Positions 36,042-44,263 of a stretch of 64,000 nucleotides of DNA are shown piece after piece. Positions within the stretch are counted from its first letter, which is position 1; each line of letters opens with the position of its first letter. The stretch covers positions 62,001-126,000 of the forward strand of contig CAUZFZ010000004.1 of NCBI GenBank assembly GCA_963579025.1, in the 5' to 3' direction. Both the position numbers and the translations under genes were made by a program. This stretch comes from CAUZFZ01 sp963579025. Its GTDB lineage: Bacteria; Planctomycetota; Planctomycetia; Planctomycetales; Planctomycetaceae. The notes beneath the pieces were generated by a model that was not told the DNA's origin, made no database searches, and saw only the letters and a program-made list of their open reading frames with translations.

Positions 36042-36316
36042 AGTCCTCCGCCCGGGCCGCAGGGCGCGGCCTCAATGCCAGATGAAGGCAGCGGAGCAGG
36101 TCGCGCGCTGTTCGAGAAACGCCAGCAGCGGAACGATCCAGCCGTATACCAGTTTCTTTGATCTGACGACGCCGGCTTTAGATCGTCTTCGTTAAAACTA
36201 ATAGATTCGTATTTCGAAATCTTCAGCAGTCTTCTATCGTCCGCGCGAAGAGCATGCCGCTTGCTGTGAAGTCAGACAGAGCGGCGGCGAGAGGAATGGA
36301 TTCCAGGGAGAACGCG

Positions 36317-37088
36317 ATGGATCGACTGATCTCGCGATTTGTGACAACGCGCGACGCACGAAGGAACGACTTTGTCTTTGACCTGCCAGAGTGCTGGTGG
36401 AACCGCCCCTACGAATATGCCTGTGCGGCCGAGTTTGCCGACCGCGACGCGACCGTGCTCGACGCGGCCTGTGGAATTGAACATCCCCTGAAGTTCTATC
36501 TCGCAAAGATGTGCCAGGCCTGTCACGCGTGTGACATCGACCAGAGAATTCTGGATCAGTCCGAGATGAGATCGTTGATCCGGGCAGGCTTCGGCCGAAT
36601 CTACCACATGACAAGTCTTCGAGCCACAAACTCCCGACGTTCGTTACTCAGTGGCCTCTTTGAAAGACATCCCGTGGCCAGACGCAACGTTCGATCGCGT
36701 CTTCTGCATCTCCGTCCTGGAACACCTCAAGGATCGATTCAACAAGTGGCCATTCCTCAGGCACGTTCGACCGTTACCGCCGTTCGTTCGCGAGGACATT
36801 TACGAGACACTCCTGGAGTTTCGGCGAGTCCTCGCCCCGGGCGGTCTCATTGTGCTGGCGTTTGACTTCCCTCGCATCAATCCCCGTTATCTGTGTGACG
36901 CCATTCGCCGCGCGGGACTTCGATTCGCAAATGACGTCGACTTGGAACGACCAGCGAAGGCGATCTACTCGGCCGAGCACCGTCTGCACTGTTTCCGTGC
37001 CGTGCTCTGCCACGAGGTCACAGCACCACAGCTCGCTCCAGGCACAGGGCTTCAGCGTCCACATAACTACGAAGTAGTTAGCACATGA
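36317..37088 (+). pseudogene. Class I SAM-dependent methyltransferase interrupted by a +1 frameshift
   Basis: The 5' part (ATG 36317, GGGAG 8 bases upstream) encodes the fold N-terminus with motif I, ATVLDAACGIEHPLKFYLAK, and CDIDQRILDQ. Near 36611-36617 the reading must move by one base: the original frame becomes Arg/Ser-rich, while the next frame gives VFEPQTPDVRYSVASLKDIP, then DATFDRVFCISVLEHLKDRF (post-motif II) and VLAPGGLIVLAFDFPRINPR (motif III). Together they form one ordinary methyltransferase of about 256 residues. The cause is either a true mutation or a one-base assembly error in ACAAGTC. Everything else about the gene looks healthy, which favours a recent event or an error. Confidence 0.8.
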
Positions 37089-37225
37089 ATTGCAGCGATT
37101 CATTAGAACGGAGCGGCAGTGATCCTCATGACAGCAGAAATCTCCAGGCGCCCCGTTCGGCTGATCCTGACTACGAATAAATTAGCAGGGTTCCGCATTT
37201 CCCGTGGAATGGAGCAACGATTGGC

Positions 37226-40174
37226 ATGAATCGTGGTGCTTGTCCGCTGGTGATGATCGCGGCGTTCATCCTCGAAGCGTGGCTGCCATCGGCAGTCGCA
37301 CAGAGGACGATCGCGACGTCGAATCCTGGCGCGGTGGCGAACGCTGCCGCCGATCGGACGGCCGTCTACCGCATGCACATCGACTTGGACACGGACGCCT
37401 CACGAGTTGCCGTTCGCCAGTTGGTCCGCTGGACAAATCCCGGGCCGAAAGCGACAGACCGAATGCTGTTTCATGTGGTGCCAAATCATCGCCCCAATGC
37501 GAAACAGCTCGAAGTTTACGAACGCACGGTCGAGTCGCTTCGGTTGAACCCGCGGACTTCAATTGACCGAGTGGGAAGACGCTTTCATCTGACGTCACTG
37601 ACTCTCGACGGAAGAGACCTCGAAACGTCAATCGACGCGGTGGCCGACACGCACCTCCACGTGGCCCTCGGTCGAACCGTGCAGCCGAGCGAATCCATCG
37701 AAGTTCAGCTCGACTACTGGATCGATCTACCTCCGCTGCAGGGACGAGTTGGGCAGTTCCGCGGAGTGACGAATCTCCTCAACTGGTATCCGGTGCTGGC
37801 CGTGTTCGGCGAGAAAGGCTGGGATGCGACTCCGTTCGTCGGTTGGCATCAACCGTGGCACGTTGAGGTTGGCCACTACGACGTGACTCTGACGTTGCCA
37901 GTCGGCCAGCGAGTCGCCAGCGGCGGCCGTGTCGTCAGTCGAACGCAGGATCAGCACGGCCGTCAGGGGCTGAAGATTCAAGGGCGCAGTCTGCGGGACT
38001 TCACAATCGTGGCCAGCGACCGGTTCGAAGTTTACGAATCCGCGTTCGACGGTATTCCGATTCGGGTGCTCGCGTTTCCTGAGGATCAGGGGAATGCACG
38101 CCTGGCGCTGCAGATCGCGACGGAATCAATCCGTCGATTCTCACAGTGGTTTGGTCGTTATCCGTACCGCGAATTTGAACTCGTCGAGTCATACTTCGGT
38201 TGGAACGGCAACGAGTCGTCGGGCCTGGTGATGATCGACCAGCGCATTCTCGATGCGCCTCGCCGAGCAGGCCGATATGTCGAGCACCTGGTGACTCACG
38301 AAATCTGTCACCAGTGGTGGTACTCCGCGGTCGGCACGGACGGCTTTCGTGAACCGTTCATGGATGAATCGATCGTGACGTGGCTGACCCGCGTCGCCAT
38401 TGAAGACAAGTACGGTGCGAACGCGGAGGTGTTGTCCCTGCCAGGTTCCGGCATCTGTCAGCTTCCGAACATTCCTTATCGAACGCTCGTCCACAGCGGC
38501 TTCGATCTGTACCGCGACCGCGGCGGGACAACGCCAACTGATACGCCGCTCGATGCACTCGGCCACGTCCACAACCTGTTCTTTCTGGTTTACGACCGCG
38601 GCGCCCGAGTCGTCGGCATGATTCAGAACCGGCTCGGCCGCGAGCGGTTCCTGGCATTCCTGAGGCACATCTACCAGCGCTACCGATTTCGGATCGTGCA
38701 TCTCTCCGACTTTCAGCGAGAGCTGGAAGACTTCACTGGCGAGAGCTGGGACGAGTTCTTTGATGGCTGGCTGCGAACGTCCGGTGTGACCGACTGGGCC
38801 ATCACAAGTGTGAAGACTCACCAGCACGCCAATGAGCATCACACAACTGTGTTGATCGATCAGCACGGTGAGATTGCCGAGCCGGTCGACGTACAGCTCC
38901 GCACAGCGGATGGGAAGCTGCAGCGTTTGCGATTGAATCCTCAGCAGGTATTCGCTGGCTCATCCGCCTCGTGGATAGAGCGCGATGAGTCGCAACAGTG
39001 GCGACTCACTTTTACGTCGGATGCGAAACCGAAGCAGGTCGAAATCGACCCCGACGGAAGTGTTCTCGACGGCTACCCATTCAACAATCGGTGGAAACAG
39101 GAACCGTCCATTCGTTTCAGCCCGCTGTTCACACCGATCGACGAAGCCCCGATTGTTCATCCGATCGATCGGCCGTCGATCGTCTTCGGTCCGAACATTG
39201 ACATGGAGTCACGCATTGGACTGCGTGCGGCATTGATTCGCGGAAACGACTATCGCATCTCGCCGTTTCTGGCCTACACGTTCGAACCCAACTACGAGCA
39301 CTTCTCCGCCGGAGTCGACGCGATCTTCTACAACGTACCCGCTCCAAACTGGCAGATCGGAGCCCGCTACGAGCACGCTCTATTTACAAACCTCGATAAC
39401 GATCCAGGCAGTCAGACGCGGCTCTATCTGAGAAAAGTGCTGGCCTATACAACAAGCCTCGTCTACCCGAATCTCAGTTATTTTGATTTCTACTTCCGGG
39501 GCGGTGACAACTTCTTTCCGGACGAGGACACAACGACGCCGACCGATCCACGCGTTGAAGACTACCGAGACGTCCGAGCCTTCGGAGTTTCCTTTCATGC
39601 TGACACCCGGCTGCCGTATTGGAACCCGGATACGGGCTGGTTGTTTGACGCCGAATACGAACACGGATTCCGCGAGTTTGGCGACGGACAGGCCTACGAT
39701 CGCATTCAGGGTCAGGGTTCGATCGTGCAGCGCCTGCCCGATGGTCTCGGGTGGCTTTCGGAAACGAAACTCGCCGGCCAGCTTGGTGCCGGCTACGGAT
39801 TTCCGAATAACGGCGAGCACTTTCGATTCGGCGGACCGGGCCGATTCCGAGGACTGCATTCCAACCGGCTCGAAGGCAACGCCTTCTGGATCGCGTCCGC
39901 AGAGTGGCGTTATCCGATTCTCCAGGACCTCGACTACGAAGTTGCCGACAACTTCGCGGCGCTGCGATCCGTCTTCGGAGCCGTCTTCTACGACTGCGGC
40001 GAGTCCTACCTCTTCGATCGCTCGACCGGTTTCGAGCAGGCCCTCGGGACCGGCCTCTACTTCGAAGTTCCACTTCTCAGCTTCGTCGAGAATCTGACGT
40101 TTCGCCTGGAGTACGGTCGCTGCCTGGACCGAGGTTCGGACGCCTTCTGGTTCGGACTTTACCGAGCATTCTAA
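37226..40174 (+). CDS. M1-family zinc peptidase fused to a predicted outer-membrane beta-barrel
   Basis: The protein has 982 residues. A signal peptide (about 1-25, ending SAVAQ) is followed by an M1 aminopeptidase-like N-domain and a catalytic domain with HEICH (358-362) and the third ligand Glu381 after 18 residues (FMDES), the exact M1 HExxH-x18-E pattern. The GAMEN-type exopeptidase loop is replaced by NESSGLVMID. The gluzincin part continues to about residue 520 (FTGESWDEFFDGWL). After a beta-sandwich linker, the last 300 residues are alternating beta strands: YRISPFLAYTFEPNYEHFSA, the Omp85-like GEHFRFGGPGRFRGLHSNRL, and WIASAEWRYPI. The protein ends in Phe (FGLYRAF), as outer-membrane barrels do. 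This suggests a protease held at the outer membrane by its own barrel. Confidence 0.88.
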   Translation: MNRGACPLVMIAAFILEAWLPSAVAQRTIATSNPGAVANAAADRTAVYRMHIDLDTDASRVAVRQLVRWTNPGPKATDRMLFHVVPNHRPNAKQLEVYERTVESLRLNPRTSIDRVGRRFHLTSLTLDGRDLETSIDAVADTHLHVALGRTVQPSESIEVQLDYWIDLPPLQGRVGQFRGVTNLLNWYPVLAVFGEKGWDATPFVGWHQPWHVEVGHYDVTLTLPVGQRVASGGRVVSRTQDQHGRQGLKIQGRSLRDFTIVASDRFEVYESAFDGIPIRVLAFPEDQGNARLALQIATESIRRFSQWFGRYPYREFELVESYFGWNGNESSGLVMIDQRILDAPRRAGRYVEHLVTHEICHQWWYSAVGTDGFREPFMDESIVTWLTRVAIEDKYGANAEVLSLPGSGICQLPNIPYRTLVHSGFDLYRDRGGTTPTDTPLDALGHVHNLFFLVYDRGARVVGMIQNRLGRERFLAFLRHIYQRYRFRIVHLSDFQRELEDFTGESWDEFFDGWLRTSGVTDWAITSVKTHQHANEHHTTVLIDQHGEIAEPVDVQLRTADGKLQRLRLNPQQVFAGSSASWIERDESQQWRLTFTSDAKPKQVEIDPDGSVLDGYPFNNRWKQEPSIRFSPLFTPIDEAPIVHPIDRPSIVFGPNIDMESRIGLRAALIRGNDYRISPFLAYTFEPNYEHFSAGVDAIFYNVPAPNWQIGARYEHALFTNLDNDPGSQTRLYLRKVLAYTTSLVYPNLSYFDFYFRGGDNFFPDEDTTTPTDPRVEDYRDVRAFGVSFHADTRLPYWNPDTGWLFDAEYEHGFREFGDGQAYDRIQGQGSIVQRLPDGLGWLSETKLAGQLGAGYGFPNNGEHFRFGGPGRFRGLHSNRLEGNAFWIASAEWRYPILQDLDYEVADNFAALRSVFGAVFYDCGESYLFDRSTGFEQALGTGLYFEVPLLSFVENLTFRLEYGRCLDRGSDAFWFGLYRAF

Positions 40175-40212
40175 CCAAACACGCCCCAAAATCTGACCGA
40201 CAAGGATGTCAC

Positions 40213-40767
40213 ATGGCCCATTCCGAACAATTCACTTTCGTCGAAACAGTACGCCAATTCCTGCCGCACTATTTCCGGAACAGTCGAGTTCTGGAGGTCG
40301 GAAGCTGGGGTGCCAACGGAAGCGTGCGACCGCTCTTTGAAAACCGTGACTACACCGGAGTCGACATTGCCGCTGGTCCGGGTGTCGACGTTGTCTGTCC
40401 CGGTCAGGTTTTGAATCATCCTGCCGCATCCTACGAAGCGGTGATTTCGTGCGAATGCTTCGAGCACAATCCGTGCTGGCACGAGACGTTTCTCAACATG
40501 GTCCGCATGTTGAAGGCTGGCTGTCTATGCATCGTCTCGTGTGCCTCGATGGGACGAAGCGAACACGGAACGTGTCGCATGGGGGCGACCGCGTCACTCA
40601 CCGCGGAGACCGATCACAGTGGTGACTACTACCGGAATCTCCTGGAATGCGACTTCACACGCCGCTTTCATCCCGGCGAGTTTTTCGACTCGTCATTCCT
40701 TCACGACAATATCTACCGGAAAGACCTCTACTTCGTCGGACATCGCCGCGTGGCAATGCTCCGTTAA
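40213..40767 (+). CDS. Class I SAM-dependent methyltransferase-like protein
   Basis: The protein has 184 residues from the ATG at 40213, with AAGGA 6 bases upstream; the frame is open to 39904 inside the preceding gene, which is not used. Motif I is SRVLEVGSWGANGSVRPLF, motif II DYTGVDIAAGPGVDVV, and the post-II helix region is YEAVISCECFEHNPCWHETF, then RMLKAGCLCIVSCAS. These fit methyltransferase type 11. The substrate is unknown; the late HSGDYYRNLLECDF segment is typical of glycan or small-molecule methyltransferases in surface-polymer clusters. It follows the M1-barrel gene by 38 bases and may be co-transcribed. Confidence 0.82.
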   Translation: MAHSEQFTFVETVRQFLPHYFRNSRVLEVGSWGANGSVRPLFENRDYTGVDIAAGPGVDVVCPGQVLNHPAASYEAVISCECFEHNPCWHETFLNMVRMLKAGCLCIVSCASMGRSEHGTCRMGATASLTAETDHSGDYYRNLLECDFTRRFHPGEFFDSSFLHDNIYRKDLYFVGHRRVAMLR

Positions 40768-40988
40768 ACGGCGAGGTCGTACAGCGTGTCTACGCCCTGC
40801 ATCGTGCTGAGTATCTGACGCCAGAAGCCGTGCTGGCTGGCGAGACGGCGGGCGTACAGCAGGTTGGCTTCTTCGGCAGTCACTTCGCGATTGCCCGCTT
40901 CGTATTCGTCGTGGTCGTGGTTCCCGAGTTCCCCCAGCGGTGCGACGAACGCACGGGTCACGTGGGTGTCCGGTCCATACACATACAC
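40764..40988 (-). CDS. Small ORF downstream of the efflux operon, possible C-terminal remnant
   Basis: A 74-codon frame starts at a GTG (40988) without a ribosome binding site and overlaps the end of the methyltransferase gene by 4 bases. The sequence is coherent (THVTRAFVAPLGELGNHDHD, then NREVTAEEANLLYARRLASQ). Just upstream, in a different frame, is FVNVDYWDGWG, which would read smoothly into SSVYVYGPDTHV if one base were gained or lost. It may therefore be the tail of a decayed gene lying after the TolC stop. I do not recognise the family. Confidence 0.35.
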   Translation of the reverse strand: MYVYGPDTHVTRAFVAPLGELGNHDHDEYEAGNREVTAEEANLLYARRLASQHGFWRQILSTMQGVDTLYDLAV

Positions 40989-41029
40989 GCTCGACCCCAG
41001 CCATCCCAGTAGTCAACGTTGACGAAGCA

Positions 41030-42757
41030 CTACTTCGCTTGTGGCGGTTCACCCACGGATCGCAGCAGCGAGAACTGTGCTTCGTTGTATGAGACAACCG
41101 CACGCAGGTAGCGACGCCGGGCTGTCACCAGACTGTTGATCGCCTGCTGCGCTTCGATCGGTCGCAATTCACCGCCTTCGATGCCTGCCAGATTCAATGG
41201 CAACGCATCCTCGGCCGATTTGAGCTGCGCGGCAGCCGCGTCGATCTGTGCCCGGCGATGTCGGACTCGCGCATGTGCCTGGGCGATCTCGACGGCCACC
41301 TGATCCTGGAACGACTCCAAAGTCAGACTTGCCTGCCGCTGCTGGCTCTCGCGTTCCGCGAGCATGGCGGCGTTTCCGAATCCCAGATTTCGAACCTCCC
41401 ACACCGCCAGAGCATCGATGTCGACGCGGTCCTGCAGATTGCTGAATTCGCTGTCCGCTCCGCCGGCAAATCCGCCAGCACTCATTCCCGCCTGAAGATT
41501 CGGGAGCCACGGCCGAAGTTGTTCCTGGCGGGTTCGCTGAACAGCCGCATTGGCGAGAGCACGCTGCCGCAGCAGTTCCGGTCGATAGTTCATGCCCTGA
41601 GACAACAGTTCGCTCAACGGCACGTCCGCGGCCACGATCTCGAGGGGAACGGGTTGCGCGTCCGTCGCGTACAGCGTTGTTTCGACGGGCAGACGAAGCA
41701 ATCGGGCCAGCTCGGCCGACGCGACATCTCGTTGTTCTTCGGCTTCGGATTTCCGCCGCCTCTGTTCTGACAGGTCTGCATCGGCCCGAAGCGCATCTGC
41801 TTCCAGGCCTGCCCCGGCATTAGCAAACTCCCGCGTCAGCCTGGCCAGTTTCTGTGAGTGCTCAATCGCTTCGTTCGCGATCGCAACACTCGACTGGGCT
41901 TCCTGCAGATCCAGCCACGCCACGGTGACTCGGTACAGCGTGTCGTTGTAGGCCGCGGAATGGTCAGCCTCTGACGCCACCTGGGTCTGCTGAGCTGCCA
42001 GCGGTTCAAACCAGGCATCAACGGGAGATAGATTGGCCACCATTCGAATAGGGCCACCCGCTCCACCCGCTAGTGGACCGCCGCCGAGGACAGGGCCGCC
42101 ACCCACAAACACTGACTGGCGATCCACCTCAACGACACTTCCATCCGTTGCCTGAATCTTACCCGTGTGACTGTTGAATCCGACCCCTGCATTCAAGGAC
42201 GGGAGCCACATCACCTCAGCGGCATTCAATTTCGAAATCGCTTCCTGAATCCGTTCACCAGCCAGGGCGATCTGCAGGTTGTTGCCGCCAGCCAGTTGCA
42301 ACGCGGTAGTCAGATTCAATGGATACAGATCAGCATCCGCCGCTAACGATTCACCATCACCGCCAGTCGATTCGATTCGTTCAAGAGAGACGGTTTGAGC
42401 AACCGGGCCCACGTCAATCACGGCGGGAACGGTGTACTCTGTTTCTGTGCCCGGAACGAGCGGAACTCTGCTTGATGATGGGCGCCAGCCAGCTTGTTGG
42501 ATCACCTGAGGCTCGGGAGTTGCGATGGTCGCATTCTGCGACACGACAGTCTTCTGCGGTGATCGGTAGGCCGAAATGCTCGGAACAGTTTGGGGTGAGG
42601 CTGGCGGAGCAGCTTCTGCGACAGGCGATGCGGTGGCGGCCGATCCCGTGTGCATATCGACGGCAAACGAGCCCGAACCGGTCTGCATCGAGAACCGACA
42701 GCCGGTCAGAGCCAGTACGCTCAGGCACAGGGTCGCGGTTGAAGTGATACGCATCAT
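41030..42757 (-). CDS. TolC-family outer-membrane efflux lipoprotein
   Basis: The protein has 575 residues. A short signal peptide ends in the lipobox LTGC, so it is predicted to be a lipoprotein like OprM. About 130 residues of Ser/Thr/Pro/Ala-rich linker precede the TolC core. The core shows the duplicated coiled-coil hairpin pattern: LTTALQLAGGNNLQIALAGE...LNAAEVMWLPSLNAGVGFN in the first half and MNYRPELLRQRALANAAVQR...RPWLPNLQAGMS in the second. A Gly-rich loop (GGGPVLGGGPLAGGAGG) sits in the presumed barrel. It is the third gene of the RND-MFP-TolC operon and forms the outer-membrane exit duct. The start may be either of two adjacent ATGs. Confidence 0.9.
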   Translation of the reverse strand: MMRITSTATLCLSVLALTGCRFSMQTGSGSFAVDMHTGSAATASPVAEAAPPASPQTVPSISAYRSPQKTVVSQNATIATPEPQVIQQAGWRPSSSRVPLVPGTETEYTVPAVIDVGPVAQTVSLERIESTGGDGESLAADADLYPLNLTTALQLAGGNNLQIALAGERIQEAISKLNAAEVMWLPSLNAGVGFNSHTGKIQATDGSVVEVDRQSVFVGGGPVLGGGPLAGGAGGPIRMVANLSPVDAWFEPLAAQQTQVASEADHSAAYNDTLYRVTVAWLDLQEAQSSVAIANEAIEHSQKLARLTREFANAGAGLEADALRADADLSEQRRRKSEAEEQRDVASAELARLLRLPVETTLYATDAQPVPLEIVAADVPLSELLSQGMNYRPELLRQRALANAAVQRTRQEQLRPWLPNLQAGMSAGGFAGGADSEFSNLQDRVDIDALAVWEVRNLGFGNAAMLAERESQQRQASLTLESFQDQVAVEIAQAHARVRHRRAQIDAAAAQLKSAEDALPLNLAGIEGGELRPIEAQQAINSLVTARRRYLRAVVSYNEAQFSLLRSVGEPPQAK

Positions 42758-42773
42758 TGGTCGCCGTCGTTAG

Positions 42774-42877
42774 TTTGTAGTAACTGCCGTTTGTAGTAAC
42801 CGCATTTATGCGGTTGAACCGTAAAGCTCGAAACCGAGTCGCAACGTGAGTCGGATATATCCGGCTACTACGAACTC
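42774..42877. repeat. Composite GTAGTAACCGCAT...GGTTACTAC repeat, copy 1
   Basis: The element contains GTTTGTAGTAAC twice, the hairpin ACCGCATTTATGCGGTT (42799-42815), then GAGTCGCAAC, the hairpin CGGATATATCCG, and TACTACGAACT. The same order recurs at 54974-55131. It fills the gap between the adaptor and TolC genes of the efflux operon, so it would be transcribed within the operon. Confidence 0.78.
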
Positions 42878-42881
42878 CCGG

Positions 42882-44234
42882 CTACGAATCCTTCGGGATC
42901 CACACCGCGTTCGTTGCATCGACCTTCTGACCGTCGCTCAACTGGCCTCCACCAGACCGAACAACCCGATCGCCCTTATTCAGCCCCGAGGCAATGCCCA
43001 CGACATTGCCGTCCTCGTAGTTCACTGTGAGAACTCTCTTTTTGACCGTATCGCCTTCCACCACGAAGACGTATTTCTCTGCTCCAGAGATCACCAGTGC
43101 CGACGATGGGACCACCGGGTTGTCCTCAAGTTTCGCCAGCGTGATTGTGACGTAGCCGTAATAGCCCGGTCGCAGTTTCCCTTCTGCATTGGACAGGTCC
43201 ACTTCCACTCGCAGCATTCGCGACGCTGGATTCAACCCCGCGGAGAACCGGGAGACCTTGCCTTCAAACGATTCCCCCGGCAACACACTTACGCGGTCCA
43301 GCACGGCCATGTCATCCAGTCCAAGCAGAGCGACTCGGCTCATGGGAACATCAAGACGCACGCGGACATTATCCACACGTGCCACCTGCAACACCGGCTT
43401 CGCGGCACTGTTCCCGTCCGCGGACTGGATAAAGTCACCCGGGTCGGCCATCCGCTTTATGACAGCTCCATCGAAAGGGGCGACGATATAGGCATACTTC
43501 GACATCGTCTCGACATAGGCGAATTCGGCGTCGGCCACTTCCAGCCCGGCGTCCGCTATCGACTGATCTTCTTTAGCGGTTGTCTGATGAGCGGCCGCTG
43601 CGGCGACCATTGCCTGCGCCGAATTCACGCGGGCATTGGCAGTACCGATTGCCGCATTCGCGGCATCCAACGCAAACTTCGCGGCATCGACCAGTTCCTG
43701 ACGTACGGAACCAGCGAGTCCGCTTAAACGCTTGAAGTCGGCGTCGGCCTTGTGCATCAACGCCTGTTTCTCTTTCAGCTCTGCATTCGTTTCCGCCAGC
43801 ATGGCTGTGGCGCTGGTGACTTGCGATGTCGCTTCAGTAATCGCCGCCGCCGCACGTCGCTGGCTGGCTGCGGCCTGCTTCTGTAGAGCCTGTTTTTGTT
43901 TCAATTGTTGAAGCACTTCGGGGATGTAGAGTTGAGCCAGGACATCCCCACGCTTCACGGTGTCCCCCAGATCCACATCGATCTTTGCCAGATACCCGCC
44001 GACCTTGGCATACAGGTCCGCTGTTTCGAATCCTTCCACGGAACCGGCCACCACGACGTCTTCCGTCAGGTCGACTGCCGGCACGGTGATCGTTTCGACA
44101 CGCGCGGTACTGGCGTCGGCGGAGTTTGCGTCGGTCATGACATTGGCCTGACCACATCCGCTGACCGCAAACGTCAGCAGACCGCACGCCAGAAATGATC
44201 CGGCGACCGCTACAGGATAGTAGACGCGACTCAT
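42882..44234 (-). CDS. RND efflux periplasmic adaptor (membrane fusion) lipoprotein
   Basis: The protein has 450 residues with a lipobox (FAVSGC) at the end of the signal peptide. The lipoyl half-motifs VGGYLAKIDVDLGDTVKRGD and YIVAPFDGAVIKRMADPGDF flank a long Ala/Gln-rich helical hairpin (about residues 105-235). The beta-barrel (RVRLDVPMSRVALLGL) and membrane-proximal domains follow. This is the adaptor linking the inner-membrane pump to the TolC duct. It lies 29 bases behind the permease gene and is surely co-transcribed. Confidence 0.93.
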   Translation of the reverse strand: MSRVYYPVAVAGSFLACGLLTFAVSGCGQANVMTDANSADASTARVETITVPAVDLTEDVVVAGSVEGFETADLYAKVGGYLAKIDVDLGDTVKRGDVLAQLYIPEVLQQLKQKQALQKQAAASQRRAAAAITEATSQVTSATAMLAETNAELKEKQALMHKADADFKRLSGLAGSVRQELVDAAKFALDAANAAIGTANARVNSAQAMVAAAAAHQTTAKEDQSIADAGLEVADAEFAYVETMSKYAYIVAPFDGAVIKRMADPGDFIQSADGNSAAKPVLQVARVDNVRVRLDVPMSRVALLGLDDMAVLDRVSVLPGESFEGKVSRFSAGLNPASRMLRVEVDLSNAEGKLRPGYYGYVTITLAKLEDNPVVPSSALVISGAEKYVFVVEGDTVKKRVLTVNYEDGNVVGIASGLNKGDRVVRSGGGQLSDGQKVDATNAVWIPKDS

Positions 44235-44263
44235 CAGTCAGTCCCCTTACGCCGAAGGCGTTA

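Noticed and set aside
37064..37080. Palindrome TAACTAC-GAA-GTAGTTA at the end of the broken methyltransferase
   Set aside because: It resembles the TACTAC ends of the 42.8/55 kb repeat family but is too short to assign.
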